The notes under the pieces were generated by a model, which ran no database searches, was not told where the DNA came from, and was given only the letters and a program-made list of their open reading frames with translations. The position numbers were made by a program, and so were the translations under genes. DNA of 64,000 nucleotides from Silvibacterium dinghuense (GTDB taxonomy: Bacteria > Acidobacteriota > Terriglobia > Terriglobales > Acidobacteriaceae): contig NZ_SDMK01000002.1 of NCBI RefSeq assembly GCF_004123295.1, forward strand, positions 702,784 to 766,783, given 5' to 3'. Of the stretch, positions 34,084 through 43,900 are shown piece after piece. The number at the start of each line of letters is the position of its first letter. The stretch's first letter is position 1.

Positions 34084-34956
34084 CTACTCGTCGTTATCGG
34101 TCGGCTTGTCCATGTGGTCGATCACCAGCTTGAAGCCCTCGTACTTCCCTGTCTTCAGCTCGAGCCCCAGCGGCTTCACCGGCCAGAGGAGAATTTCAAG
34201 ATCGCGGTCATGCGTGGGGTTGTTGCCCGCCGAGGTCATGGTGAAATCATAGCGCCCGGTCAGGCCAGTACGGTCGTGGACCTGCCGGCTGGGCGACATC
34301 TGCTGCAGGAATTCGGCCAGCCCGGCCACCTGGACGCCGTAGAAGTGTACGACCGTCCGCCCGTTCGACCACTCGAGCTTCTTCTCGCCACCCGAGGCGA
34401 AGGGTATGCCTCCAGCCGGCAGTGGCGCTTTCGGATCGGAGGGCTTCATGCCGGTGAGGCCCTTGGGACCGACCACCAGCGTGTAGTCGGTAAACTCGGC
34501 GGGCACGGTGTGGGCTTCGAGGTGGCAGCGGGTCTTTAGCAGGTCCCGCATGGCCGCCCTCAGCAGTTCATGGCGAGGGCCCTGGTCGCGCCACGCCGCC
34601 TCGTCGGCCTCGGAAACACGCGCGCGAATCGTGTACCAGTCCGGGGTGTACATCCACTTCGGCATGTGCAGGATGGGGAAGGTTTCCCACGAGTTGTCGT
34701 CGGGCGCGTAGGCGATCGCCACCATCATCCACACCGTCAGGTTCGCAGTGAAGCCGGTCGGTGAAGGATTGAAGTTGACGCCCTCGCCGATGACGCCCGG
34801 CCGGACCGGACGAATGGAGGTGACCTCGAACCGCATGCTCTTTGACGGTTCACCACTACCTTCGGCGATCATGGCAGTGCTGCCGAAGAGGAGGACTCCG
34901 GCGAAAAGACACAAAGAGGCGGGCACAGCTCGGCACAGCCTGATCAACAGGAACAT
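34084..34956 (-). CDS. TIGR03435 family protein (acidobacterial soil-associated family)
   Basis: The 290-residue protein has a signal peptide or anchor at the N-terminus and then the family opening MRFEVTSIRPVRPG (commonly FEVASVKP), a middle segment with HELLRAAMRDLLKTRCHLEAH, and near the end VHDRTGLTGRYDFTM, all hallmarks of TIGR03435. The family is expanded almost exclusively in Acidobacteria and a few relatives, and its function is unknown; some members are fused to sensor-like M56 domains, but this one stands alone. It is the best single lineage marker in the window. Confidence 0.85.
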   Translation of the reverse strand: MFLLIRLCRAVPASLCLFAGVLLFGSTAMIAEGSGEPSKSMRFEVTSIRPVRPGVIGEGVNFNPSPTGFTANLTVWMMVAIAYAPDDNSWETFPILHMPKWMYTPDWYTIRARVSEADEAAWRDQGPRHELLRAAMRDLLKTRCHLEAHTVPAEFTDYTLVVGPKGLTGMKPSDPKAPLPAGGIPFASGGEKKLEWSNGRTVVHFYGVQVAGLAEFLQQMSPSRQVHDRTGLTGRYDFTMTSAGNNPTHDRDLEILLWPVKPLGLELKTGKYEGFKLVIDHMDKPTDNDE

Positions 34957-35026
34957 TCAGCCCTCACGCAGCGCACGGAAAGGATGGCGTACCCAGTCTA
35001 TTGCAGCGCGAGGGCTATCGGGAGCG

Positions 35027-35893
35027 CTATCTTTGCACGGATGCCAGCTCGCGGCCGCTGCCACCAGCCGCTTTGTCGAGCAGTTGCTTGGCTTCGGTCA
35101 GCGTAATTTCGTGGCTCACCGGATGGAACTCCGACCGCGTCTCCCGCTGATTCTTGGTCACATCTTTGAAGAGCAGGATCTTGCCCTCCACATGGACTTC
35201 CACCAGGGATGTTTTCCAGTGCTCCGCGCTCACCTGCATGCGCCCGATTTCAAATGTCCCACCCTGATCGACGTGTCCCAGCAGGCCATAGCCGAAGTCG
35301 ACACGCTGCTCCAGCACTCCGTGCATCGCGATCATCCGCTTGAGCCGCGGATTCACCGTGATGGTCCCGGCCATCGCGTGCATGATCCGCTCTTCGTAGC
35401 CCGAGGGTGTAAACGCTGGATCAGGCCGGAAGCCGATACGCACAGCATCGCTGCTCTCGACGCGGTCGTAGGTGAAAAGAAACGCCTTTGGCAGCATTTC
35501 CATCACCCGGCGCAGCCGTTCTTCGTCCGCCTCATGCGCCTTGCGGACCTTATCCATCGCACCCGGGTGCTCGACCAGTGTCTTGAGTCGCTGTTCTTCT
35601 TCAGCCCGCGCCGTGTTGTCCAGAGGAGCGCCCTGTTGCTCGATCACACGGAAAATCGGCCCCTCGGAGGTCTCCACCTGCTCGCGCACCAGCGCACGGC
35701 CGGCCTCCAGCCGCTCGCTGCGATACTCCCAGAAGCTGTCGCGCTCCCGGTCCTGCATCTCGTTGTAAATCACGTCGGCCACCAGCTTCTGCGCCGGCTC
35801 GGCTGGGACAGAGATCTGCGGTTGGGCTACGGCTGCCGGAACCATCGCGAACAGAATCGGCAAGGTGACTGCGAAAGACAAGCGGGATGGCAT
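35027..35893 (-). CDS. Exported protein of unknown function
   Basis: The 288-residue protein starts with a signal peptide (MPSRLSFAVTLPILFAMVPAAVAQ). The body has a charged helical region with many Glu and Arg residues (about 40-130), then a beta-rich half with phrases such as GTITVNPRLKRMIAMHGVLE and VEVHVEGKILLFKDVTKNQR. The second half recalls lipid- or lipoprotein-binding LolA-like folds, but I cannot support that from sequence alone. It is transcribed alone, towards the TIGR03435 gene, and diverges from the frataxin gene. Confidence 0.65.
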   Translation of the reverse strand: MPSRLSFAVTLPILFAMVPAAVAQPQISVPAEPAQKLVADVIYNEMQDRERDSFWEYRSERLEAGRALVREQVETSEGPIFRVIEQQGAPLDNTARAEEEQRLKTLVEHPGAMDKVRKAHEADEERLRRVMEMLPKAFLFTYDRVESSDAVRIGFRPDPAFTPSGYEERIMHAMAGTITVNPRLKRMIAMHGVLEQRVDFGYGLLGHVDQGGTFEIGRMQVSAEHWKTSLVEVHVEGKILLFKDVTKNQRETRSEFHPVSHEITLTEAKQLLDKAAGGSGRELASVQR

Positions 35894-36070
35894 GGCTCGT
35901 ATTCACCTCTCGGAGGAAATGAACTCCGCCTCCAGAGTGGCAAATACTTGCCCCCGCGCATGCTAAAAGTCTGAGAATTGCTGCAGAAATTGTGCGAACT
36001 GCATCTCCCTCGGAACAGGGTCCGAAGTGGTTCCTCGGCTCCGTCAGCCACGCTGCACTACACTAGCCTC

Positions 36071-36406
36071 ATGCTCGACGAAACCACCTTCCGCCGCCAC
36101 GCCGACCAGGCCATCGAATCCCTCAAGCGCTCTCTCATCGACGCCGAAGAAGACGGCGGCTTCGAGGTCGAGGAGCAGGGCGGCGTCCTCAATATCGTCT
36201 TCGAGGAACCGCCGGCCAAGTTTGTCCTCACGCCGAATGCGCCCGTCCGCCAGATCTGGATTTCCGCTCTCTCCACCAGCTTCAAGCTTGAATGGTCGGA
36301 GGAAGCTTCCGCCTTCGTTCTGCCAAAGGATTCCACTCCGCTCAAGCCATTGATGGCTCGCCTCATCAACGAGCAACTCGGTGGCGGCAGCGTCACACTT
36401 AACTAG
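36071..36406 (+). CDS. cyaY: Frataxin/CyaY family iron-sulfur assembly protein
   Basis: The 111-residue protein matches the frataxin fold throughout: DETTFRRHADQAIESLKRSL as the acidic first helix (an iron-binding ridge), GGVLNIVFEEPPAKFVLTPN and RQIWISALSTSFKLEW as the central beta-sheet, and a final helix. CyaY regulates iron delivery and desulfurase activity in Fe-S cluster building. The start at 36071 begins exactly at the family N-terminus; a longer frame adds 31 unrelated residues. Frataxin is well known in Proteobacteria; finding it here, with no isc or suf genes in view, is somewhat unusual. Confidence 0.82.
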   Translation: MLDETTFRRHADQAIESLKRSLIDAEEDGGFEVEEQGGVLNIVFEEPPAKFVLTPNAPVRQIWISALSTSFKLEWSEEASAFVLPKDSTPLKPLMARLINEQLGGGSVTLN

Positions 36407-36444
36407 CGTCTTCAGCGGCACTCTCGATTAAAATCCGGTCAACG

Positions 36445-36494
36445 CCTTACAGCACCTAAATCAGACCCGGGTAGCCTCAGGGCTGCCTGTAAGG
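36445..36494 (+). promoter_or_regulatory. Folded leader enclosing the Shine-Dalgarno of the metalloprotease
   Basis: CCTTACAG (36445-36452) pairs perfectly with CTGTAAGG (36487-36494). Directly stacked inside the 3' arm is a second hairpin, GTAGCC (36471-36476) with GGCTGC (36481-36486), loop TCAG, one wobble. The unpaired 18 bases 36453-36470 could hold a ligand or form a pseudoknot. The Shine-Dalgarno region TAAGGA (36490-36495) before the ATG at 36502 lies largely in the outer stem, so folding would limit translation. It matches no riboswitch class I can name. Confidence 0.5.
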
Positions 36495-36501
36495 ATGGCC
36501 G

Positions 36502-39018
36502 ATGCCCCGTTCCTCTTTGTTAGCCGCGGCGCCCATGCTCGCCGCGGCACTTCTGCCCGCTGCCGTCGCCTTGTCTTCGTTTACTGTCTCAGCCCCTGCC
36601 TACGCACAGTCACCCGACTCCTCTATCGGCAAGAAGACCGCTGGCATGCGTCACTGGGATGGCTTCCTGCCCCTCGACTGGGACGCAAAGAACGGCAAGC
36701 TTTATCTCGAAGTCAGCGATTTCGATAAGGAATTCCTCCTCCTCGACCAGCTCCCCTACGGCATCGGTTCGAACGATCTTGGCCTCGATCGCGGACAGCT
36801 TGGCCGCGGAAAGGTGGTGCATTTCTACCGCAGCGGGAACAAGATCCTGCTCATCGAACGCAACCTGATGTACCGCTCCAGCTCTCAGGACCCGGCCGAG
36901 CGCCTCGATGTCGAACAGTCCTTCGCCCGCTCCGTCGTCTGGGGCTTCCCAGTGGAGGCGGAAGAGAACGGCAAGGTTCTCGTCGATGCCACCGGCTTCT
37001 TCCTCCGCGATCCGCACGGTGTCGGGGAGCGCCTGCAGCAGGCCAAGCAGGGCGATTACGCCATCGACCCCAGCCGCTCCGTTATCGTTCCTGAAGATAC
37101 GAAGAACTTTCCGGAAAACACCGAAGTCCAGGCGATGATTACCTTCGCCGCGCACGGCCACACCGGCAAGCTCATCGACTCGGTCACGCCCGATGCCCAC
37201 GCCGTCACCGTCGAAGAGCACACCTCGCTCATCCAGCTGCCGGACGATCATTACAAGCCGCGCGCCTTCGATATCCGCGCCGGCTACTTCCCTGCCAGCT
37301 GGCGAGACTACTCATCCCCTCTTGGCGAACCCATCGATCTGAATTTCATCATCCGTCATCGCCTGGAGAAGAAAGATCCGAATGCGGCGATCAGCGATCC
37401 GGTGAAGCCGATCGTCTACTATGTCGACCGCGGTGCCCCCGAGCCGATCCGTTCAGCGCTGGTGGAAGGCGCAAGCTGGTGGAACCAGGCCTTCGAGGCC
37501 GCCGGCTTTAGGAATGCGTTTCAAGTAAAAGTCCTGCCCGAAGGCGCCGATCCCATGGACATCCGCTACAACATGATCCAGTGGGTACACCGTTCCACGC
37601 GCGGCTGGTCTTATGGCGAAGCGGTCACCGATCCGCGCACCGGCGAGATCATCAAGGGCCAGGTCACGCTCGGCTCGCTGCGCGCCCGTCAGGACTACAT
37701 GATCGCCGAGGCGCTGCTCTCACCCTATGTGCAGGGCAAACCGGTCACGCCCGAGATGAAGGAGATGGTGCTGCAGCGCATCCGCCAACTGGCCGCACAC
37801 GAGGTGGGCCACACCCTCGGCCTCGCGCATAACTTCGCCGCCAGCTCCATCGCCCCCGGCACCTCGGTGATGGACTACCCGCACCCGTGGGTCACGCTCG
37901 ATGCCAACGGCCGTCCCGACCTCTCGCACGCCTACCCAGTTGGCATCGGCGCATGGGACAAGGTCGCCATCGCCTACGGCTACTCGGAGTTCAAACCCGG
38001 CTCAGACGAGAAGGCACAGCTCGATCACATCCTGCGCAACGCTACCGACCATGGCCTGCTCTTCATCACCGATGAAGACTCGCGCCCGCTCGGCAGCGCT
38101 CATCCGCACGCACATCTCTGGGATAACGGTGCCGATCCGGCCGATGAGCTGAACCGCATCCTCGACGTCCGCGCCGCCGCCCTCAAGCGCTTCGGCGAAG
38201 AGGCCATCCCGGTCGGTGAGCCGATGAGCGAGCTCGAAAACACACTCGTTCCGCTCTACCTGCTGCACCGCTACCAGACCCAGGCCGCAGCCAAGGAGAT
38301 TGGCGGTCTCGACTACCGCTACGCGCTGCGCGGTGACGGCCAGCTCATCACCCAGATCGTCTCGCCTGAAGACCAGCGCAAGGCGCTTGATGCCGTACTC
38401 AAGACGCTCGATCCCGCGACGCTCACACTGCCCGAGTCGCTGCTGAAGATTCTGCCGCCCACACCTCCGGGCTATGACCTCAGCCGCTCCGGCAATCCCG
38501 AGCCATTCCCCGGACGCACCGGCCTCACCTTCGACCCCGAAGGCGCGGTCGAGTCGGCTGCCGACCTCACGCTCGACCTGCTCTTCGAGCCTAGCCGGGC
38601 CTCGCGCCTGGTGCAGTACCATGACCGTGAGCCTGCAGAACCGAGCCTCGACGACGTGATCGAATCGACGCTGAAGGCCACCTGGTATGCGCCGCATCAG
38701 TCCGGACTTGCAGGCCTTACGCAGTTCACCGTCGAAGATGCCGTTCTCAATCATCTGCTGGCCCTCGCTGCCAGCAGCGAAACGGAGCCGCAGGCTGCAG
38801 CGCAGGCCGGCTACGAGGCATCAAAGCTCAGCGTCTGGCTCAAGTCGCAGACAGAAAACCTGAACCTCGATCCTGATCTCAAGGCCGCATACAGCGCGGC
38901 TGAGCAAAAGATCGCAGCCTTCGACAAAAACCCGTCTGCATTCAAAGCCTCTGAAGCACTGGAAGCGCCGCCAGGCCAGCCCATCGGAGACGACGATGAG
39001 GATGTCGCAATCTTCTGA
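36502..39018 (+). CDS. Exported zinc-dependent metalloprotease (DUF4953/DUF5117 type)
   Basis: This 838-residue protein has a signal peptide ([20 protein letters not shown] and onward, cleavage likely after AYAQ). The N-terminal half is the DUF5117-type beta-rich domain ([20 protein letters not shown]). The catalytic part has the metzincin-like zinc motif His433-Glu434-x2-His437-x2-Gly-x2-His443 ([12 protein letters not shown]), followed by the Met-turn SVMDYPHP. The C-terminal domain is helical and ends acidic ([10 protein letters not shown]). It probably acts in the periplasm or outside on unknown peptides. AAGGA lies about 7 bases before the ATG, within a folded leader. A terminator follows. 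Confidence 0.88.
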   Translation: MPRSSLLAAAPMLAAALLPAAVALSSFTVSAPAYAQSPDSSIGKKTAGMRHWDGFLPLDWDAKNGKLYLEVSDFDKEFLLLDQLPYGIGSNDLGLDRGQLGRGKVVHFYRSGNKILLIERNLMYRSSSQDPAERLDVEQSFARSVVWGFPVEAEENGKVLVDATGFFLRDPHGVGERLQQAKQGDYAIDPSRSVIVPEDTKNFPENTEVQAMITFAAHGHTGKLIDSVTPDAHAVTVEEHTSLIQLPDDHYKPRAFDIRAGYFPASWRDYSSPLGEPIDLNFIIRHRLEKKDPNAAISDPVKPIVYYVDRGAPEPIRSALVEGASWWNQAFEAAGFRNAFQVKVLPEGADPMDIRYNMIQWVHRSTRGWSYGEAVTDPRTGEIIKGQVTLGSLRARQDYMIAEALLSPYVQGKPVTPEMKEMVLQRIRQLAAHEVGHTLGLAHNFAASSIAPGTSVMDYPHPWVTLDANGRPDLSHAYPVGIGAWDKVAIAYGYSEFKPGSDEKAQLDHILRNATDHGLLFITDEDSRPLGSAHPHAHLWDNGADPADELNRILDVRAAALKRFGEEAIPVGEPMSELENTLVPLYLLHRYQTQAAAKEIGGLDYRYALRGDGQLITQIVSPEDQRKALDAVLKTLDPATLTLPESLLKILPPTPPGYDLSRSGNPEPFPGRTGLTFDPEGAVESAADLTLDLLFEPSRASRLVQYHDREPAEPSLDDVIESTLKATWYAPHQSGLAGLTQFTVEDAVLNHLLALAASSETEPQAAAQAGYEASKLSVWLKSQTENLNLDPDLKAAYSAAEQKIAAFDKNPSAFKASEALEAPPGQPIGDDDEDVAIF

Positions 39019-39048
39019 GCTGTATTGCTGCTGAAAACCTTCCAACTT

Positions 39049-39081
39049 AAAGGGCCGCCAGTGAGACTGGCAGCCCTTTTT
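39049..39081 (+). terminator. Terminator after the metalloprotease gene
   Basis: The arms AAAGGGC and GCCAGT (from 39049) pair with ACTGGC and GCCCTTT (to 39079) with one opposed C/A mismatch and a 3-base loop, followed by a T run on the plus strand. Confidence 0.75.
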
Positions 39082-39333
39082 CTTTTCGTTCCCCCATGCA
39101 AGAGATCAACGGTAATCGTTTTATATTTCTGCCTGCACTATCGCCAGATTGGGCTTCCTATGCATACTTTCCTCATAGAAATAGATTGGCTTGTACAGTA
39201 AACGTCTTCCCGATATCGGCAACTGTGACCAAGCATAAACCGGAAAGCACCCTGAAAAAATCGTTTTAGTTTGCCTGCGCCCGAAGAGCGATTCCCTCGC
39301 ATATCACCCCCTCCGCGTGCTACAACATCCGCT
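39082..39333. other. Upstream region of the LacI-type regulator, with a 10-bp direct repeat
   Basis: No gene is seen. The stretch is AT-richer than its surroundings. AATCGTTTTA occurs twice, at 39114-39123 and 39259-39268; the second is embedded in AAAAATCGTTTTAG, which has the A-tract/CG/T-tract look of LacI-family operators. These could be autoregulatory sites; confidence is low. Confidence 0.35.
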
Positions 39334-40425
39334 ATGGTTAAGAAGAAGCCGGAGTCAGACCTTGAACAAGGTCCGATCAATCTCCGCCAGCTCTCCGAAC
39401 TCCTTCATCTCTCGCAGACCACCATTTCGCTGGTTCTGAACGACTCACCCGCTGCCAAATCCATTCCCGAGCACACCCGCGCACGCGTCTTCGAGGCTGC
39501 CCGCAAATTTCAGTATCGCCCCAACTACTTCGCGCGCTCTCTGCGCCGCAGCAAGAGCATGTCTGTCGGCGTGCTTGCGCCCGATCTCAGCGAAGGCTAT
39601 TTCACCCTCGTCATGCAGGGCGTCGAGGAGACGCTGCTCCGCTCGCACTACTTCTACTTCACCGCCAGCCACTACTGGCAGACCGAACTCATGCGGGAAT
39701 ACCCGCGCATGCTCGCCGAGCGCGCGGTCGACGGCTACCTGCTGCTTAACACGCCCGCAGCCTTCTCAAGTCCGCTGCCCACCGTCGCGATCTCCGCACA
39801 CCATGACGCAGCCGGAGTCACCAATGTCGTGCTCGATCATCACCGCGCCGCCGAGCTGGCCCTCCGCCATCTCTACGAACTCGGGCACCGCCACATTGCC
39901 TTCGTGAAGGGCCCGGAGATCATCCCCGACACCGAGTACCGCTGGAAGTCGATCCTGCAGGTTGCGAAAAGCCTTGATATCAAGGTTCTCCCCGAGCTCT
40001 CCATTCAGCTCCCTGCCGACAGCTGGTCGCCGGAGATCGGCTATCAGCCCATGAAGGCACTGCTCGAGCGCACCCGCGCCTTCACCGCCATTTTCTGCTT
40101 CAATGACATCTCTGCGATCGGCGCCATCCGCGCTATTCACGATGCCGGGCTCTCCGTCCCCGGCGATGTGTCGGTCGTCGGCTTCGACGACATCATCAGC
40201 GCCGCCTACCAGAAGCCAAGCCTCACCACCGTGCGCCAGCCGCTGCGCGAGATGGGCAGCGAAGGCGCGCAGCTCCTGCTCGCTCTCATTGCCGATCCGA
40301 AGAAGCCGCAGCCCGCAGAGGTTCTCATGCAACCTGAGCTGATCGTTCGCGAGTCCACAGGCCCGGCTCCCGCACGTTCCGGCGCGGGCAGCAAGCGAAC
40401 CCCTGCGAAACGGCGCACGCGATAG
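39334..40425 (+). CDS. LacI family transcriptional regulator
   Basis: The N-terminal helix-turn-helix is at about residues 16-36 (LRQLSELLHLSQTTISLVLN), followed by the hinge (RPNYFARSLRRSKSMSVGVL) and a periplasmic-binding-protein-like effector domain with GHRHIAFVKG, FTAIFCFNDISAIGAI and VPGDVSVVGFDDI. It senses a small ligand, probably a sugar. The start at 39334 begins just before the DNA-binding domain; a longer frame from 39271 adds 21 unlikely residues. The nearest carbohydrate enzyme, a GH42 beta-galactosidase, is 5 kb away, so the target is unclear. A basic tail (GSKRTPAKRRTR) is unusual for the family. Confidence 0.9.
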   Translation: MVKKKPESDLEQGPINLRQLSELLHLSQTTISLVLNDSPAAKSIPEHTRARVFEAARKFQYRPNYFARSLRRSKSMSVGVLAPDLSEGYFTLVMQGVEETLLRSHYFYFTASHYWQTELMREYPRMLAERAVDGYLLLNTPAAFSSPLPTVAISAHHDAAGVTNVVLDHHRAAELALRHLYELGHRHIAFVKGPEIIPDTEYRWKSILQVAKSLDIKVLPELSIQLPADSWSPEIGYQPMKALLERTRAFTAIFCFNDISAIGAIRAIHDAGLSVPGDVSVVGFDDIISAAYQKPSLTTVRQPLREMGSEGAQLLLALIADPKKPQPAEVLMQPELIVRESTGPAPARSGAGSKRTPAKRRTR

Positions 40426-40430
40426 CTCTC

Positions 40431-40473
40431 GCATGCAAAAGAGGCAGGCCGATGGCCTGCCTCTTTTGCATGC
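40431..40473. terminator. Perfect 20-bp bidirectional terminator hairpin
   Basis: GCATGCAAAAGAGGCAGGCC (40431-40450) pairs perfectly over 20 bp with 40454-40473 around the loop GAT. It lies between the convergent LacI and DUF1641 genes and carries A/T tracts inside both arms. The length and perfection of the stem are unusual for a simple terminator. Confidence 0.75.
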
Positions 40474-40484
40474 GGTACCGCAGC

Positions 40485-40955
40485 CTACTCGTGGCGTTTG
40501 CTGCCCAGGCCCTTGCCCACCGCTTCAAGCACATTTGCGCCAAGGGCCATCGCCCTTCGGCTTTCCTTTGACATCATCTTCCGCAGCAATGCAAAAAAGG
40601 ACGGCGGCTCAGCCTCCGGTTTGACCGCCATCGCCTGCGGCAGATCGGCAACCAGGCTGTGCAGTGTATCCGGCGGAATGCTGCCCATCACCTTGCTGAG
40701 GATGAGCAGGTTGCGCAGCGCAGTCACCGCTTCGGGCTGAGTCGTCAGGCCAACAACATGCTCGATCACGCGGTCTCCCGCGCCCAGTACCCCGCGCACC
40801 GTGTCGAGCACCCCGCTCTCGTGCATCTGCTCGAGCAGCGCATAGGCGGAGAGCACGGCCTCGGCATGCTCCACCGGGGCCTCTTCCACCTTCTTGCGCA
40901 GCTCGGCTCGCGGATCGCGCCCCACGTGCGGCAGCAGCTCAATCGGCTTTGCCAT
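40485..40955 (-). CDS. DUF1641 protein, formate-dehydrogenase partner
   Basis: The 156-residue, mostly helical soluble protein contains the DUF1641 pattern (VLSAYALLEQMHESGVLDTV, LLILSKVMGSIPPDTL). DUF1641 genes sit beside FdhA-type molybdoenzymes in many bacteria (YrhD next to YrhE in Bacillus subtilis); the product is thought to be a small accessory subunit but its role is not settled. Here it follows the molybdoenzyme gene by 3 bases in the same direction, so the pair is an operon. Confidence 0.85.
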   Translation of the reverse strand: MAKPIELLPHVGRDPRAELRKKVEEAPVEHAEAVLSAYALLEQMHESGVLDTVRGVLGAGDRVIEHVVGLTTQPEAVTALRNLLILSKVMGSIPPDTLHSLVADLPQAMAVKPEAEPPSFFALLRKMMSKESRRAMALGANVLEAVGKGLGSKRHE

Positions 40956-40958
40956 GGC

Positions 40959-43900
40959 CTACTCCTTCTTCCCCGTCTGGATCTGCACCAGTCCGTTATT
41001 CTGCCCGCTGTTCTTTGGCTCCGTGCCTGGCATCCAGTAGTCGGCGCGCTTCCACTTGCGCTCCACCTCCACGCCGCGCTGCGGCGTCGGATGCCCGTGG
41101 CGGAAGTTGATGCGCGGCAGCGGGTCTTCGCCCACGCTGGGCAGCGTCTTCATTCGCACCGCGGTCTCCTTGTAGGCCGGCGTATGCGTCACCTTGTCGG
41201 TATGTGTGCCAGTCAGCAGGTTCACCGCCTGCTCGCGCAGGTTTAGCGGCACAAAGACCTGGTCGCCGAAGACCCGGTCGGTTACGTAGACCTGGGTCTT
41301 CACCTCGCCGTGCCGGGAGTGCAGATGCACCCACTGCCCGGTCTGGAGCCCGCGCGCCTCAGCCAGCTCCGGAGACACCTCCACAAAACCCTCCGGCGTC
41401 TCCTCGTCGATGCCCGGTACGCGGTAAGTCATGTTCCCTTCGTGGAAGTGCTCGAGCATGCGCCCGTTGTTCAGGAAGAGATCGAACTCCGCGTCGAGGG
41501 CTTCGGAGGGCGGCGTCCAATCCACCGGATAGAAGCGCGCCTTGCCATCCGGGAAGGCGAAGCCCTCGGTATAGAGCAGCGGCGTGTCGGTGCCGTCGGC
41601 GGCCACCGGCCACTGCAGTGTCTTGTAGCCTTCGAGCCGCTCGTAGGTCACGCCGGTGAACAACGGCGTCAGCAGCGCGGCCTCGGCCATGATCTCGGAA
41701 GGATGCGTGTACTTCCAGTTCGCTCCCAGGCGGTTCGCTACATCCTGGATGATCCGCCAGTCGGGCCGGCTGTCGCCGAGCGGCTCCATCACCTGGTAGA
41801 GCCGCTGGAAGCGACGTTCCGTGCTGGTGAAGGTGCCGTCCTTCTCCAGCGCCGGGCTGGCCGGCAGCACCACGTCGGCATACTGGCAGGTTGCGGAGAA
41901 GAAGATGTCCTCGACGACGAAGAACTCCAGCTTTTCAAAGCCCCCACCGACAAAGTTCGCATTCGCATCGGCCTTGTACATGTCCTCGCCGACGAGATAC
42001 ATCGCCTTCAGGTGACCCTCGTAAATCGCCTCCACCATCTCGTGGTTATCCAGGCCCTTGCTCGACGAGAGCTTCACGCCCCAGGCCTGCTCGTAGCGGG
42101 CCTTCGCCGCCGGATCGTCCACCTTCTCATAGCTGGGGAAGTAGGCCGGCATCGCGCCCCAGTCGCTGGCGCCCTGCACATTGTTGTGCCCGCGCAGCGG
42201 ATAGGCACCGGTGCCCGGCCGCATGTAATTGCCGGTGACCAGCAGCAGGTTCGAGATCGCCGTCGAAGTATCCGAGCCGCCGCAGTGCTGCGTCACACCC
42301 ATCGCCCACAGAATGCAGGCCGAGGGCGCGTCGATGAACTCCTGCGCCACCTGCTTCAGCAGGTCGATCGAGAGGCCGCAGATATGCGAGGCGTGCTCAA
42401 GCGTGTACGGCTCCAGGCTCTTGCGATATGCCTCGAGACCATTTACCCAGCGCTCGATGAAATCCATCTTCGCGTTGCCGGTATCGAGGATGTACTTCGT
42501 TACTGCCGACATCCACACCAGGTCGGTGCCCGGATTCGGCCGGAAGAAGATATCCGCGCGCCGCGCCATCTCGTGCTTGCGAAGGTCGGCCACAATCAGA
42601 CGCTGCCCGTTAAGCTTGTGCGCGCGCTTAACGCGCGTGGCCAGCACCGGATGCGCCTCGGCTGGATTCGCTCCCACAATCATCACCAGCGCAGACTGCG
42701 CAATGTCGGTAATCGATCCTGAGTCGCCGCCATAGCCTACGGTGCGGAAGAGCCCCTGCGTTGCCGGACTCTGGCAATAGCGCGAGCAGTTGTCGACGTT
42801 GTTGGTGCCTACCACGGCGCGGGCCAGCTTCTGCAGCAGGTAGCTTTCTTCGTTGGTGCACTTCGAGGAAGAGATGAAGGAGAGCGCATCCGGCCCATGC
42901 TCGGCCTTGATCTCGCTAAAGCGCCGCCCGACCAGTTCCAATGCCTCCTCCCAGCTCGCCTCGCGGAAGACCCCGTTCTCGCGGATCAGCGGCGTCGTCA
43001 GCCGGTCCGGGCTGTTCACAAAATCCCAGCCGAACTTGCCCTTCACGCAGGTGGAGATGTTGTTCGCCGCACCCTCGCCGGGCTCGATCTTGAGGATGTG
43101 CCGGTCACCGCCCGCACCGCCCGTCCAGACGTCGTAGCTGCAGCCCACGCCGCAATAGGTGCAGACCGTCTTCGTCCGCTTGTTGCGCACGTTGCGCATC
43201 GCCGCCTCGGTCTCGGAGACCTGCAGGATCGGCCCGTAGCCCATCTCCGGCTCGATATCCTTCACCAGGTCGATCATCTTGGTCAGCGCGGCGCCCGGCA
43301 GCTTGGTCATGTAGCCGGCCTCCCCCAGCATTGACTTCTCCATCAGCGCGTTGCAGGGGCACACCGTCACGCAGTGGCCGCAGGAGACACAGCTCGAACC
43401 GGCGATTGTCGTCCCGCCGTCCCACAGCACCCGCGGGTGCTCGTCCTCCCAGCGGATCGAGAGCGTCTCGTTCACCTGCACGTTCTGGCAGGCCTCCACG
43501 CACCGCCCGCACAGGATGCACTGCTGCGGGTCGTAGCGATAGAAGGGGTTCGACATGTCCTTCTCGTACGGCTTTTCGCGATAGGGATACTTCTGGTGCT
43601 GAATATCCATCAGCGCCGTCGTGTTGTGCACCGTGCAGTTCTGGTTGTTGTTGTCGCAGACGGTGCAGTAGAGCATGTGATTCTTCAGGATGCGGTCGAA
43701 GGCCTCGTGCTGCGCGGCCTCGGCCGCGGGTGACGCGGTCACGATCGTCATGCCCGCCTCGACCTTCGCCGCGCAGGCGCGCCCCAGCGTGCCGTCAATC
43801 TCCACCATGCAGGTGTCGCAGCTCTGGATCGGCCCCATGCGGGGGTGATAGCAGACCTGAGGGACGCGCTTGCGACCATCTTCCCCGGCATGATGATCGT

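Noticed and set aside
42600-42640. GC-rich palindromic string GCGCGCTTAACGCGC inside the formate-dehydrogenase-like gene
   Set aside because: It lies in conserved coding sequence (RVKRAHKLNG) and follows from codon use; no separate function is indicated.
41310-42722. Long plus-strand open frame of 470 codons opposite the formate-dehydrogenase-like gene
   Set aside because: It is an antisense shadow in GC-rich DNA. The minus-strand reading has complete iron-sulfur and molybdopterin motifs.
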